Assembly (NCBI GenBank): GCA_002714805.1
Contig: PAYK01000010.1
Coordinates: forward strand, 96,238 to 158,331
Source of the DNA: Flavobacteriales bacterium
GTDB taxonomy: Bacteria; Bacteroidota; Bacteroidia; Flavobacteriales; UBA7312
Direction of reading: 5' to 3'
Length of the DNA stretch: 62,094 bases
A program made the position numbers and the translations under genes. The notes below the pieces were generated by a model. That model was not told the DNA's origin and did not search any database. It saw nothing but the letters and a program-made list of their open reading frames with translations. Shown one piece after another: positions 48,575-57,868 of the stretch; the first letter of the stretch is position 1, and each line of letters begins with the position of its first letter.

Positions 48575-49801
48575 ATGAAAGAATTATTAGAATTATACGA
48601 AAATAAAAAACCCGAAATTATTTTTGAATGGAGTGATAGCCTTTCAGAGGCTAAGGGATGGATAGTCATTAACTCACTAAAAGGTGGAGCAGCAGGTGGG
48701 GGAACAAGAATGAGAAAAGGACTTAATAAATATGAGGTTATTTCTTTGGCTAAAACTATGGAAATAAAATTTACAGTAGCTGGACCAGCAATTGGAGGCG
48801 CAAAATCAGGAATAAATTTTGACCCTAAAGATCCAAGAAAAAAGGATGTTTTGAATAGATGGTATAAAGCAATTTTTCCCATATTAAAAAATTACTATGG
48901 TACCGGCGGAGATTTAAATGTAGATGAAATACATGAGGTTATTCCAATTACAAAAAAATTAGGTTTAGAGCATCCTCAAGAAGGTGTATTTAATGGTCAC
49001 TTCAAACCATCATTAGAGCAGAAAAAAATTATTATTAAACAACTTCAAGATGGAGTCTTATTAGAAATTACCGATCCAAGACTGACTCCAGCAGTATCTA
49101 AAAAGTATACAATTGCAGATATGATTACCGGTTATGGTGTCTCTGAGGCTACAAAACACTTTTATAATATTCACAACGAAAATTTAATTGAAAAAAGAGT
49201 AATTATTCAAGGTTGGGGTAATGTTGGTGCTGCGGCAGCATTTTATTTATCAAAATTAGGAGCTAAAATTGTTGGAATTATTGATAAAGAAGGTGGTTTA
49301 ATAAATCAAAATGGTTTTAACTATGAAGAAGTTTGTAAATTGTTTATGGATAAAAAAGAAAACAATTTAACATCTAATCACATAATACCATATGATGAAG
49401 TTAATAAAAAAATATGGGATATCGGAGTTGATGTTTTTATACCCGCTGCAGCATCTAGACTAGTGAATAAAGATCACATACAAAGAATGATTAAAGGAGG
49501 TCTAAATATTATTGCATGTGGATCAAATGTTCCATTCTCAGATAAAGAAATTTTCTTTGGTAATGTTGGTGAATTCGCCGATAAAAAAATAAGTGTAATA
49601 CCCGACTTTATAGCTAATTGTGGAATGGCTAGAGTTTTTGCATATTTGATGAATACAAATAGCACTATGACTGATACTGCAATCTTTGAAGACACTTCAT
49701 CAATAATAAAGAAAGCATTAAAAAAAGTATATGAAATTAATTCTTCTAAAACAGATATTTCAAAGACAGCATTAGAGATCGCATTAAAAAAATTAATTTA
49801 G
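48575..49801 (+). CDS. Glu/Leu/Phe/Val family amino-acid dehydrogenase
   Basis: An NAD(P)-dependent oxidative deaminase of the ELFV family with 408 residues. The catalytic lysine region reads GPAIGGAKSGINFDP, the substrate loop GGAAGGGTRM, and the dinucleotide motif IIQGWGNVGAAAAF. The sequence looks closer to leucine dehydrogenase-like forms than to hexameric glutamate dehydrogenase, but the substrate is not resolved. It lies 3 bases before the MscS gene. Confidence 0.88.
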   Translation: MKELLELYENKKPEIIFEWSDSLSEAKGWIVINSLKGGAAGGGTRMRKGLNKYEVISLAKTMEIKFTVAGPAIGGAKSGINFDPKDPRKKDVLNRWYKAIFPILKNYYGTGGDLNVDEIHEVIPITKKLGLEHPQEGVFNGHFKPSLEQKKIIIKQLQDGVLLEITDPRLTPAVSKKYTIADMITGYGVSEATKHFYNIHNENLIEKRVIIQGWGNVGAAAAFYLSKLGAKIVGIIDKEGGLINQNGFNYEEVCKLFMDKKENNLTSNHIIPYDEVNKKIWDIGVDVFIPAAASRLVNKDHIQRMIKGGLNIIACGSNVPFSDKEIFFGNVGEFADKKISVIPDFIANCGMARVFAYLMNTNSTMTDTAIFEDTSSIIKKALKKVYEINSSKTDISKTALEIALKKLI

Positions 49802-49804
49802 CAT

Positions 49805-50896
49805 ATGGATTTAGAACAATTTTTACAACAACAATTTTTAAGCAATACATTAGAAAATTATTGCTGGCTTATAGGGTTCATTCTATTTGGACTAATTTTT
49901 AAAAAAATTATTTCTAAATACTTGAGTAAAATTTTATTTAAATTATTGAATAGAGATCCGTCAATTAATCTTATAAAGTTCGATGATTTACTTATCAAAC
50001 CAATAGGATTTTTTATATTATTAGTATTTATTTATTTGGGATCACTAAATATTATATTTCCAGCAGATCTTAATTTTGAAACTAAAGATTTTAATTTAAA
50101 TATACTTTTAAACAAAGGATTTACAATTATTGTAATTTTTTCTATTTCTAAAATTGCATTAAGATTTGTAGATTATTTTGGAATTGTTTTTACTAACAAA
50201 GCTAACATAACTGAGAGTAAAATGGATGACCAACTAATTCCATTTATAATCGAATTAGGTAAAATCGCAGTCTATATTATTTTATTTTTTGTTTTATTAA
50301 GTAAAGTATTTGATATTGACGTTACTGCGTTAGCTGCAGGTGTTGGAATTGGGGGAATAGCTATTGCAATGGCATCTAAAGAAAGTTTAGAAAACCTTCT
50401 TGGCTCATTTACCATATTTTTTGACAAACCTTTTTTGGTAGGTGATTTAGTATCTACAGGCAATATTACTGGCACGGTTGAAAAGGTTGGTTTTAGATCA
50501 ACTAGAATCCGAACATTTGATAAGAGCGTTGTCACAGTTCCGAATAAAAATATGATTTCTGCTGAATTAGATAATTTAGGAAAAAGAAAAGTTCGACGAG
50601 CAAGATTTTACATAGGTTTAACCTACGATACAAGTATTGACCAAATGAAAAAAGTTGTAAATGAAATTGAAACTTTGATTAATGATCATCCAAGAACAGA
50701 TCAAGAAGGTAGAGTAAAATTTCAAGAATTTGGTGCAAGCTCATTAGATATAATGGTTTTATACTATGTAAATTCTACTAAATGGGACGATTTTATTGAT
50801 GTCAAAGAAGATATTAATTTTAAAATTATGAGAATTGTAAATGACAATAATTGCGAATTTGCTTTTCCATCCACAACTGTATATTTGCAAAAATAA
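49805..50896 (+). CDS. MscS-type mechanosensitive channel
   Basis: A 363-residue inner-membrane protein with N-terminal helices, then the pore-lining helix and beta-domain: VTALAAGVGIGGIAIAMASKESLENLLGSFTIFFDKPFLVGDLV and RIRTFDKSVVTVPNKNMISA contain the family motifs (Gly/Ala-packed TM3 near residue 180). Such channels open on membrane tension and release solutes on osmotic downshock. Its last codons contain a TATATTTG promoter box for nhaD. Confidence 0.93.
   Translation: MDLEQFLQQQFLSNTLENYCWLIGFILFGLIFKKIISKYLSKILFKLLNRDPSINLIKFDDLLIKPIGFFILLVFIYLGSLNIIFPADLNFETKDFNLNILLNKGFTIIVIFSISKIALRFVDYFGIVFTNKANITESKMDDQLIPFIIELGKIAVYIILFFVLLSKVFDIDVTALAAGVGIGGIAIAMASKESLENLLGSFTIFFDKPFLVGDLVSTGNITGTVEKVGFRSTRIRTFDKSVVTVPNKNMISAELDNLGKRKVRRARFYIGLTYDTSIDQMKKVVNEIETLINDHPRTDQEGRVKFQEFGASSLDIMVLYYVNSTKWDDFIDVKEDINFKIMRIVNDNNCEFAFPSTTVYLQK
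50880..50887 (+). promoter_or_regulatory. Putative nhaD promoter box
   Basis: TATATTTG is a perfect TAnnTTTG match, inside the last codons of the MscS gene and 26 bases before the nhaD ATG. Confidence 0.55.
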
Positions 50897-50913
50897 TTAA
50901 TAAAAAAATAAGA

Positions 50914-52305
50914 ATGATTTACTTTTTAATGTTATTGGTATTTATTTTAGGGTACTCATTAATTGCATTCGAACACACTATTAAAATTGATAAAGCTGCT
51001 TCAGCTTTAATTACCGGATCACTATGTTGGGCTATTTTTGCGTTAGGTTTATTTGAAATTGATATTAATTCAAATAACTTCGAAAATTTCTTGAAATATT
51101 TTCAATCTAAAGAAATTAATTACACAAGTGATTTCATCACTCAAAACATTAATTATGTAAAAAAGAAGTTTGTACTTTATGAATTATCACATCATTTATC
51201 TGAAATAGGTCAAATTTTATTCTTCCTATTAGGTGCAATGACTATTGTTGAAGTAGTTGATTGTCATCAAGGATTTTCAGTAATTACAGATCGAATCAAA
51301 ACTAATAATAAGATTAAATTGTTGTGGATCCTTTGCGTTTTATCATTCGTTTTTTCAGCAACACTAGACAACCTAACAACGGCAATAGTGATGTCTGCAT
51401 TATTAACTAAAATCATTGAAGACAAGAAAGATTTATGGCTTTTTGCAGGAATGGTAATAATCTCCGCCAATGCTGGAGGTGCTTGGTCGCCTATTGGTGA
51501 TATAACTACAATTATGCTATGGATTGGAGGCCAAATTACAGCCGTTAATATTATTACTTCTATTATTTTACCCTCTTTTGTATGTATGATTGTTCCTTTA
51601 ATATATCTAACTTTTAAATTAAAAGGTAATATTAAAAGACCTCAACAAGGTAATGAAATTAGTCATTCCATAAATCCAACTACCAAATTTGAAAGAAAAT
51701 TAATTTTCTCATTTGGCGTGACAGGATTATTATTTGTTCCTTTTTTTAAAACTATTACTGGCTTACCACCTTTCATTGGAATATTATTTAGTTTAGGAGT
51801 AATGTGGCTTGCTACAGAAGTTTTACATAGAAATAAAAACTATAAAGAAAAATCAAACTTAATTATAATTGGTGCTTTAAAAAAGATAGATACAGCTACC
51901 ATTTTTTTCTTTTTAGGCATTTTACTAGCTGTAGCATCATTACAAAGCATGGGACACTTGAATGATATGGCTACTATTCTTGATAATACCTTTAATGGTA
52001 ATATTTATGCAATTAATATTATGATAGGACTGCTATCTGCTATAGTGGACAATGTTCCTTTAGTAGCAGGAGCTATGGGAATGTATGAAATTGGCACAGG
52101 ACCTTTTGCTGCAGATGGTATTTTTTGGGAATTCTTAGCTTATTGCGCTGGAACAGGAGGCAGTGTTCTCATTATAGGATCTGCTGCAGGTATAGCAGTA
52201 ATGGGTATTTTGAAAATTGACTTTTTCTGGTATGTCAAAAGAATAAGTTTACTAGCTTTATTAGGTTATTTTGCTGGAGCCCTAACATATTATTTTATGC
52301 AATAA
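50914..52305 (+). CDS. nhaD: Sodium:proton antiporter NhaD
   Basis: A 463-residue multi-helix membrane protein. Family motifs include FVFSATLDNLTTAIVMSALL, NAGGAWSPIGDITTIMLWIGG, and GLLSAIVDNVPLVAGAMG, matching the NhaD branch of the ion transporter superfamily (repeated D-N-x-T or D-N-V-P segments). It exchanges Na+ for H+ across the inner membrane, fitting a marine habitat. The start MIYFLMLLVF was preferred over an earlier in-frame ATG inside the MscS gene. Confidence 0.93.
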   Translation: MIYFLMLLVFILGYSLIAFEHTIKIDKAASALITGSLCWAIFALGLFEIDINSNNFENFLKYFQSKEINYTSDFITQNINYVKKKFVLYELSHHLSEIGQILFFLLGAMTIVEVVDCHQGFSVITDRIKTNNKIKLLWILCVLSFVFSATLDNLTTAIVMSALLTKIIEDKKDLWLFAGMVIISANAGGAWSPIGDITTIMLWIGGQITAVNIITSIILPSFVCMIVPLIYLTFKLKGNIKRPQQGNEISHSINPTTKFERKLIFSFGVTGLLFVPFFKTITGLPPFIGILFSLGVMWLATEVLHRNKNYKEKSNLIIIGALKKIDTATIFFFLGILLAVASLQSMGHLNDMATILDNTFNGNIYAINIMIGLLSAIVDNVPLVAGAMGMYEIGTGPFAADGIFWEFLAYCAGTGGSVLIIGSAAGIAVMGILKIDFFWYVKRISLLALLGYFAGALTYYFMQ

Positions 52306-52339
52306 TATATACTAGATTTACGTTTTTAAATATAAAAAT

Positions 52340-53065
52340 ATGAATTCACTTTTATTACAAATTAATTCACTTAACGACAGCTTATCAAACTCTGCCATTG
52401 AAGGAGAATTGATAGAAGAAAAGACACTATCAATATTAGATCTTATTACAAGTGGTGGTACTGGTGGAAATATTATTATGATTACACTGGCAGCTTTATC
52501 AATAATTTCTATTTATTTATTTATTGAACGATATTCTACTCTCAATAAAGCAAGAAAAATAGATTTAAGCTTTTTAAATAGCATTAAAAATTATGTGCAA
52601 GATAAAGATGTAAAAGCTGCTAAGACTCTATGTAAAAATACTAATAGTTCTATCTCTAGAATGTTAGAAAAAGGGATTGACCGAATTGAAAAACCTATGA
52701 CAGATATTTCTTCTGCCATAGAAAATCAAGGCAAATTAGAAGTCTATGTTTTAGAAAATAATTTAGCTAATCTTGCAACTATTGCTGGTGCTGCTCCTAT
52801 GATTGGATTTTTAGGAACAGTAATTGGTATGATTGTGGCATTTCATGAAATGGCAAGCGCAGGCGGGAATATTGACATAGAAATGCTATCTAAAGGTATT
52901 TATACTGCAATGGTTACAACAGTAGCTGGCTTAGTTGTGGGGATTATTGCTTATGTGGCTTATAACTTATTAGTGACCAAAGTAGAAAAGGTAGTCTTTT
53001 TATTAGAAACAACCACTACTGACTTTATGGATTTATTACACGATACAAATGAGCCTAAAAAGTAA
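52340..53065 (+). CDS. exbB: MotA/TolQ/ExbB proton channel family protein
   Basis: A 241-residue inner-membrane protein with three transmembrane segments (about 50-68, 150-172, 190-212). The conserved region LATIAGAAPMIGFLGTVIGMIVAFHEMA is typical of ExbB/TolQ. It pairs with ExbD to power TonB. It overlaps exbD by 17 bases, and a TonB-like gene follows, so the three form one energy module for the TonB-dependent receptors in the window. Confidence 0.93.
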   Translation: MNSLLLQINSLNDSLSNSAIEGELIEEKTLSILDLITSGGTGGNIIMITLAALSIISIYLFIERYSTLNKARKIDLSFLNSIKNYVQDKDVKAAKTLCKNTNSSISRMLEKGIDRIEKPMTDISSAIENQGKLEVYVLENNLANLATIAGAAPMIGFLGTVIGMIVAFHEMASAGGNIDIEMLSKGIYTAMVTTVAGLVVGIIAYVAYNLLVTKVEKVVFLLETTTTDFMDLLHDTNEPKK

Positions 53066-53441
53066 AAATAAAGTCAGTGCTAACTTTAGTATGTCTTCAA
53101 TGACTGATATTGTTTTCTTATTACTTATCTTTTTTATGCTCACTTCTACATTAGTTAGTCCTAATGCTTTAAAGCTATTGTTACCAAATAGTAAAGCTAG
53201 GACATTAGAAAAGCAAACCATTTCCGTATCAATTACACCTGCAATTGAATATTATATTGAGGATCAAAAAGTTCCTTTTGATCAATTAGAAATTCAACTC
53301 AAAAAACGTTTAGTGAACGAACAAGAACCTGCCATTGTTTTACACGCAGACAAAACTGTTGATATAGAGTTTGCTGTAAAAGTTATGGATATAGCATATC
53401 GCAATAAATACAAAGTAGTTCTAGCTACGAATCCAAAATAA
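53049..53441 (+). CDS. exbD: ExbD/TolR family biopolymer transport protein
   Basis: A 130-residue protein with one N-terminal transmembrane helix containing the proton-binding Asp (MTDIVFLLLIFFMLTSTLV) and a periplasmic domain with VLHADKTVDIEF. Length and layout fit ExbD/TolR. It overlaps exbB at its start and abuts the TonB-like gene (stop/start share one base). Confidence 0.93.
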   Translation: MSLKSKNKVSANFSMSSMTDIVFLLLIFFMLTSTLVSPNALKLLLPNSKARTLEKQTISVSITPAIEYYIEDQKVPFDQLEIQLKKRLVNEQEPAIVLHADKTVDIEFAVKVMDIAYRNKYKVVLATNPK

Positions 53442-54196
53442 TGATTAAAAACAGTAAAAATAAACAAAATGCAATCATTGGGACCATCTTATTTCACATC
53501 TTATTGCTTTTATGTTTCATTTTTATGGGCTTGACATATCAAATACCTCCTCCACCTGAAGAAGGTATCACTATTAATTTTGGATATCAAGATTTTGGAA
53601 GTGGCTCAGAACAACCAGAACCAATTTTTGAAGAAGAAATAACTCCTCAAAAATTAAACAATCGTTTCGTTGAAGAAATTACCACTCAGGATATTGAAGA
53701 AATTACTATTAGCAAGTCAAAAGACCAAATAAAAAAAAGTGAAGAAGTAAAAAAGACAGAAGATAAAAAACCTGAACCTGTGGTAAATATTAAAGCGCTT
53801 TACACAGGTAAAAAGCAAAATAATAGTATTAGTCAGGGAATAGGTGAAGAACAAGGAGATCAGGGCATTAAAGATGGCAACCAAAATTCTAATACATACA
53901 ATGGAGAAAGCAATGGAACAAATGGAATTGCTTATCAGCTTGGAGATAGAACTATCGCAGAAATCACAAAACCAATATACGATTCACAGCAACAAGGAAA
54001 AGTAGTAGTAACTATTAGAGTAAATAGAAATGGAAATGTAATTAGCGCATCACCCGGAGCAAAAGGCTCAACCACAACCAGTTTGTATTTATATGCAAAA
54101 GCAAAAGAAGCAGCGCTTAAAACAACTTTTGAAGCAAATTCCAAAGCTCCTGAGATTCAAGTCGGAACAATTATATATAATTTCAAACTCAACTAA
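53441..54196 (+). CDS. TonB-like energy transducer
   Basis: A 251-residue protein with an N-terminal membrane anchor (about residues 11-32, IIGTILFHILLLLCFIFMGL), a Pro/Glu/Lys-rich middle (PEPIFEEEITPQKL, KKTEDKKPEPVV), and a TonB C-terminal-type end (KVVVTIRVNRNGNVISASPGAKG, AKEAALKTTFEA). It would span the periplasm to TonB-dependent receptors. It completes the exbB-exbD-tonB run and shares one base with folC. Confidence 0.88.
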   Translation: MIKNSKNKQNAIIGTILFHILLLLCFIFMGLTYQIPPPPEEGITINFGYQDFGSGSEQPEPIFEEEITPQKLNNRFVEEITTQDIEEITISKSKDQIKKSEEVKKTEDKKPEPVVNIKALYTGKKQNNSISQGIGEEQGDQGIKDGNQNSNTYNGESNGTNGIAYQLGDRTIAEITKPIYDSQQQGKVVVTIRVNRNGNVISASPGAKGSTTTSLYLYAKAKEAALKTTFEANSKAPEIQVGTIIYNFKLN

Positions 54197-55404
54197 TGAC
54201 ATATGAACAGTGTTTAGATTGGATGTTTAGCCAATTACCAATGTATCAACGTCATGGAAAAATAGCTTATAAAAGCGATATTGGAAATATAGTTCAAGCT
54301 TCAGAAAAATTAGGTAACCCACACAAAGATTTTAGATCCATACATGTTGCTGGGACTAATGGTAAAGGATCAACATGTAACATGCTAGCATCAATTTTTC
54401 AAGAAGCAGGCTTTAAAACTGGATTATACTCCTCACCTCATCTTAAAGATTTTAGAGAACGAATTAAAATTAATGGGAAGATGATAAAACAAGAAAGTGT
54501 AATACAATTTATTAAAACAAATAAAAATTGGTTTAATAAGATTGGCATGTCATTTTTTGAAATGACGGTAGCATTGGCTTTTCATTACTTCTCAAAACAA
54601 AAAGTAGACATAGCGATCATAGAAGTAGGTTTAGGTGGTCGATTAGACAGTACTAATATTATACATCCAGATTTATCAATAATTACAAATATAGGATTAG
54701 ATCATACAGAATTGTTAGGAGATAGTCTTGAAAGAATTGCTATTGAAAAAGGAGGTATAATTAAACCAAAAACACCCATTTTAATTGGCAGAAAACAATC
54801 TCAAATAAAAAATATATTTAATAGAATAGCTAAGCAAAATCAATCAAATTTATATTATGCTAAAAATTGCAAGTATGAAAGTGATTTAAAAGGAAGCTTT
54901 CAAAAAGAAAATAAAAATATTGCTTACACAGCTATAAATATTTTAAGAAAAAAAGAATGGAATATTAAAGAAAAACATATTATATCAGGACTAAAAAACA
55001 TAAAGAAAAACACTTCATTTATGGGCCGTTGGATGACTTTATGTAAAGTTCCCTATACAATTTGTGATTCCGGGCATAATATAGATAGTATAAAACTAAT
55101 TGTTGAACAACTAAAAAAAATTAGCTATAAAAATTTACATATAGTTTTTGGCATGGTTGATGACAAATCAATAGATAGAATTTTGGAGTTATTACCTAAA
55201 AAAGCAATCTACTATTTCTGCCAAGCAAAAATTCCTCGATCTATGAATTCTAAAATAATATTATCAAAAGCAAAAGATTATAAATTGGATGGAAATTGCT
55301 TCAAATCAGTATCCGATGCATATAATAAAGCAAAATTTAATGCAAAAAAGGATGATTTAATTTTCATTGGCGGTAGTACCTTTGTCGTTGGAGAAGTCAT
55401 ATAA
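54196..55404 (+). CDS. folC: Folylpolyglutamate synthase / dihydrofolate synthase
   Basis: FolC adds glutamate to dihydropteroate and to folates. The ATP-binding motif is HVAGTNGKGSTCNM; further landmarks are GLYSSPHLKDFRERI, IIEVGLGGRLDSTNI, TNIGLDHTELLGDS and DSGHNIDSIK. The 402 residues match the Mur-ligase-like family. It ends 59 bases before tRNA-Val. Confidence 0.95.
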   Translation: MTYEQCLDWMFSQLPMYQRHGKIAYKSDIGNIVQASEKLGNPHKDFRSIHVAGTNGKGSTCNMLASIFQEAGFKTGLYSSPHLKDFRERIKINGKMIKQESVIQFIKTNKNWFNKIGMSFFEMTVALAFHYFSKQKVDIAIIEVGLGGRLDSTNIIHPDLSIITNIGLDHTELLGDSLERIAIEKGGIIKPKTPILIGRKQSQIKNIFNRIAKQNQSNLYYAKNCKYESDLKGSFQKENKNIAYTAINILRKKEWNIKEKHIISGLKNIKKNTSFMGRWMTLCKVPYTICDSGHNIDSIKLIVEQLKKISYKNLHIVFGMVDDKSIDRILELLPKKAIYYFCQAKIPRSMNSKIILSKAKDYKLDGNCFKSVSDAYNKAKFNAKKDDLIFIGGSTFVVGEVI

Positions 55405-55443
55405 TTTTATTAATAAATTTTGTGAATGAAAGAAAATCATTTT

Positions 55444-55451
55444 TATATTTG
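55444..55451 (+). promoter_or_regulatory. Promoter box of tRNA-Val
   Basis: TATATTTG matches TAnnTTTG, with TTG at 55420-55422 spaced 21 bases upstream; the tRNA begins 12 bases after the box. Confidence 0.6.
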
Positions 55452-55463
55452 CCTTCCAGATTT

Positions 55464-55541
55464 GGGCGATTAACTCAGTTGGTTCAGAGTGCCTCCCTTA
55501 CAAGGAGGAAGTCGGGGGTTCGAGTCCCTCATTGCCCACCA
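55464..55541 (+). tRNA. tRNA-Val (anticodon TAC)
   Basis: A complete cloverleaf: acceptor GGGCGAT/ATTGCCC, D-arm, anticodon loop CTTACAA, T-arm with TTCGAGT, discriminator A and an encoded CCA. It marks the left edge of the accessory zone. Confidence 0.94.
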
Positions 55542-55587
55542 AAGCGGAATCCATCTCATTTTGAGATAGTGTTCCGCTTTTTTTATT
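55541..55587 (+). terminator. Terminator of tRNA-Val, near-copy at 57897
   Basis: Outer stem AAAGCGGAA/TTCCGCTTT and inner stem ATCTC/GAGAT with a 7-T run, starting at the CCA. The same hairpin recurs at 57897-57936 with 36 of 40 bases identical. Confidence 0.9.
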
Positions 55588-55599
55588 CTCATAAATCCC

Positions 55600-56112
55600 T
55601 GTGGTTCTTTTAGTTAGCCCATTTGGAGTTATTGTTCCCGCAACTGGAGCAAAAGCTCTAAAAACATCAGGAACCTCACAAGCTAATAAATAACACAACT
55701 CACCTCCATTGGACATACCTGTAAAAAAAGTGTTTTCTGAGCTTAACTCGTAAGTAGACTGTAAATATGATGCTAATGAAACTATGAAACCTACATCATC
55801 TACAGTAACACCTGAATGAAAGTTATATCCAACATTCCAAAAATTATCTCCCCATGAATCAGAAGTTCCCTGAGGATAACAAACTGCAAAACCATTCTCA
55901 TCTGCTACAGCATTCATTCCGCAATAATTCATAATACCTTGAGCTGAACCTGTAAATCCATGGGCTACAAAAACCAAAGGAGCATCAGGCTGAATATCTG
56001 CTGGAGCATAATATATATATTCTCTATTTAATCCGTTATGTGAAAAATTAAAGGTCTGCTGTGAAAACCCGATGATAGGAAAGAAAAGTGATATAATTAG
56101 CAATTTGTTCAT
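55600..56112 (-). pseudogene. Secreted alpha/beta hydrolase (PHB depolymerase/feruloyl esterase-like), 3'-truncated
   Basis: The frame starts MNKLLIISLFFPIIGFSQQ (signal peptide) and continues with an esterase region: PLVFVAHGFTGSAQG, ENGFAVCYPQGT, VDDVGFIVSLASYL, and the nucleophile elbow TGMSNGGELCY. Recognisable homology stops at about residue 165 (near 55617). The rest of the frame reads back through the tRNA-Val terminator and tRNA antisense strand, to 55498, ending in a GNEGLEPP-type tail that is an artefact. The Asp and His of the catalytic triad, normally further on, are missing. It is most likely a remnant cut at the tRNA junction. The 3' boundary given is approximate. Confidence 0.75.
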
Positions 56113-56156
56113 TAAACAAAACTATTCAAAAAAATATTAAAAAATCTTATTATGAA

Positions 56157-56214
56157 GTTCGAAATAAGGACGCTTAGGTCCACCCAAAAACCCCACTCAT
56201 TTGAGTGGGGTTTT
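56157..56214 (+). repeat. tRNA-3'-end-like repeat with terminator hairpin, copy A
   Basis: A 28-base core (56157-56184) begins GTTCGAAATAAGGAC and ends TTAGGTCCACC. It resembles the T-loop to CCA end of a tRNA, but no tRNA can fold. It is followed by a perfect 13-bp hairpin (56187-56199 with 56202-56214, ACCCCACTCA stem). The core is 25 of 28 identical to copy B. It sits between the truncated hydrolase and the next module. Confidence 0.8.
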
Positions 56215-56248
56215 ACGCAAGAATTAGTTGTTTATTGCTATCGTAATA

Positions 56249-56476
56249 CTAATTTGTTGTCTTGCCTTTTTTTTCTCCATCAAGCCATATATTATTTTTA
56301 ACCAGTCCAAGATACTTAAAATCTCGATTTCTAAAATTCTCCTCAACTAATTTCATTTCTTCAAAGGTATCTCTCATTATCCTTACAGGTTTTGACGAAA
56401 CAGAATTTCTAATTGACATATAGTAACCGTTTTTTAACTTCTTTTTTTTTGTTGATGGTCTGCCTTTTTTATTCAT
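56249..56476 (-). CDS. Small basic protein with AT-hook-like N-terminus
   Basis: About 75 residues from the start MNKKGRPSTKKKK; a start two codons earlier (56482) is possible. The KGRP core with flanking lysines resembles an AT-hook, and the rest (YYMSIRNSVSSKPVRIMRDTFEEM) looks like a small DNA-binding or regulatory protein. I recall similar small proteins in flavobacteria but no firm function. It is divergent from the DEAD-box gene within one repeat-bounded module. Confidence 0.55.
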   Translation of the reverse strand: MNKKGRPSTKKKKLKNGYYMSIRNSVSSKPVRIMRDTFEEMKLVEENFRNRDFKYLGLVKNNIWLDGEKKGKTTN

Positions 56477-56574
56477 AATCATATAACGTAATAAAATATA
56501 ATAAAGTGTATTAAATAATAAAGGGTCTAAATTATAACATACATTTACACAACTAATATAAAATTAAATTATGT

Positions 56575-57819
56575 ATGACATTTAAAGATTTGCAATTAAA
56601 CCCATCACTACTTAAAGCGATTAATGATCAAAACTATATTCACCCAACAGCTATTCAAAAGAAAGCTATTCCTTTAGTGTTAAATCAATTTGACGTATTA
56701 GCAAGCGCTCAAACAGGAACTGGTAAAACAGCAGCTTTTGCATTACCAATCATACATCATTTAGTTAAAGAAAGAGGAGGAAATAAAATAAAAGCTTTAA
56801 TTGTAACTCCTACTAGAGAACTTGCTATTCAAATAGGAGAAAACTTTACAGACTTCTCAAAATATACTACTATACGAAATACTGTGATTTTTGGAGGAGT
56901 TAAACAAGGATCTCAAACAAATAAACTTGCTAAAGGAACAGAAGTTTTAATTGCTACTCCTGGAAGATTATTAGATTTAATAGAACAAGGATTTATATCA
57001 TTAAAAGATGTTGCTTATTTCGTTCTGGATGAAGCAGATAGAATGTTAGATATGGGTTTTATTCATGATATTAGAAAATTATTAAATCTTCTGCCAAAAG
57101 AACGTCAATCTTTATTCTTTTCAGCTACTTTACCTAAAAACATAATAAATCTTTCATCGCAAATATTAAAACAACCAAAAAAAATATCTGTCAACCCTTT
57201 ATCGTCTACTGCTGAAACTATTAAACAGTACATTTACTATACAAATAAGTCCAATAAAAAAGACTTATTACTTCACATACTAAAAGATGAAAAAATTAAT
57301 CAACTATTGCTTTTTTCTAGAACTAAGCATGGTGCTGATAAGATAGTTCGTAATTTAAGAAAGAAAAATATTCAAGCTTCAGCAATACATGGAAATAAAA
57401 CACAAAGTCAAAGACAAAAAGCATTACAATTATTTAAAGATTCTCAAATACGAATCTTAGTAGCTACAGATATTGCTGCTAGGGGTATTGACATAGAAAA
57501 ATTAAGTTATGTTCTAAATTATGATATCCCTAATGAATCAGAAACATATGTCCACAGGATAGGAAGGTGTGGAAGAGCTGGAGAAGAAGGAGTTGCTATT
57601 TCTATTTCCGAACCAGAAGAAAACGGATACATTAAGATTATAGAAAAGTTAATACAAAAGGACATTGAAGTAATTTTAAATCATCCGTTCCCTCAAACTG
57701 ATAAACCTATGAATACAAAAGAAAAGAAAGAATTTGAAAAACAAAAACTAAAAAGAAAACAAGAGTTTTTTGCAAACAGAAATAAAAAGAAAAAAGATGC
57801 TAGAAAAAAATTTAAATAA
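56575..57819 (+). CDS. DEAD-box RNA helicase (RhlE-like)
   Basis: A 414-residue helicase with motifs in order: Q-motif region PTAIQKKAIP, Walker A AQTGTGKT, PTRELA, DEAD, SAT, then ARGIDIEKLSYVLNYD and HRIGRCGRAGEEG. A short Lys-rich tail (last about 40 residues, ending RNKKKKDARKKFK) is likely to bind RNA. RhlE-type enzymes act in ribosome assembly and cold growth. It lies between repeat copies A and B, divergent from the small basic protein gene. Confidence 0.94.
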   Translation: MTFKDLQLNPSLLKAINDQNYIHPTAIQKKAIPLVLNQFDVLASAQTGTGKTAAFALPIIHHLVKERGGNKIKALIVTPTRELAIQIGENFTDFSKYTTIRNTVIFGGVKQGSQTNKLAKGTEVLIATPGRLLDLIEQGFISLKDVAYFVLDEADRMLDMGFIHDIRKLLNLLPKERQSLFFSATLPKNIINLSSQILKQPKKISVNPLSSTAETIKQYIYYTNKSNKKDLLLHILKDEKINQLLLFSRTKHGADKIVRNLRKKNIQASAIHGNKTQSQRQKALQLFKDSQIRILVATDIAARGIDIEKLSYVLNYDIPNESETYVHRIGRCGRAGEEGVAISISEPEENGYIKIIEKLIQKDIEVILNHPFPQTDKPMNTKEKKEFEKQKLKRKQEFFANRNKKKKDARKKFK

Positions 57820-57868
57820 CAAAATATTTAAAAAGTAGCTTTTCAAGCAAAATAAGGTTTAACTTAAA

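Noticed and set aside
55498-55600. C-terminal part of the hydrolase frame (GNEGLEPP-type tail)
   Set aside because: This is antisense translation of tRNA and terminator, a well-known artefact, not part of a protein domain.
55422-55613. Plus-strand frame across tRNA-Val
   Set aside because: It translates the tRNA and its terminator; the tRNA call explains the sequence.
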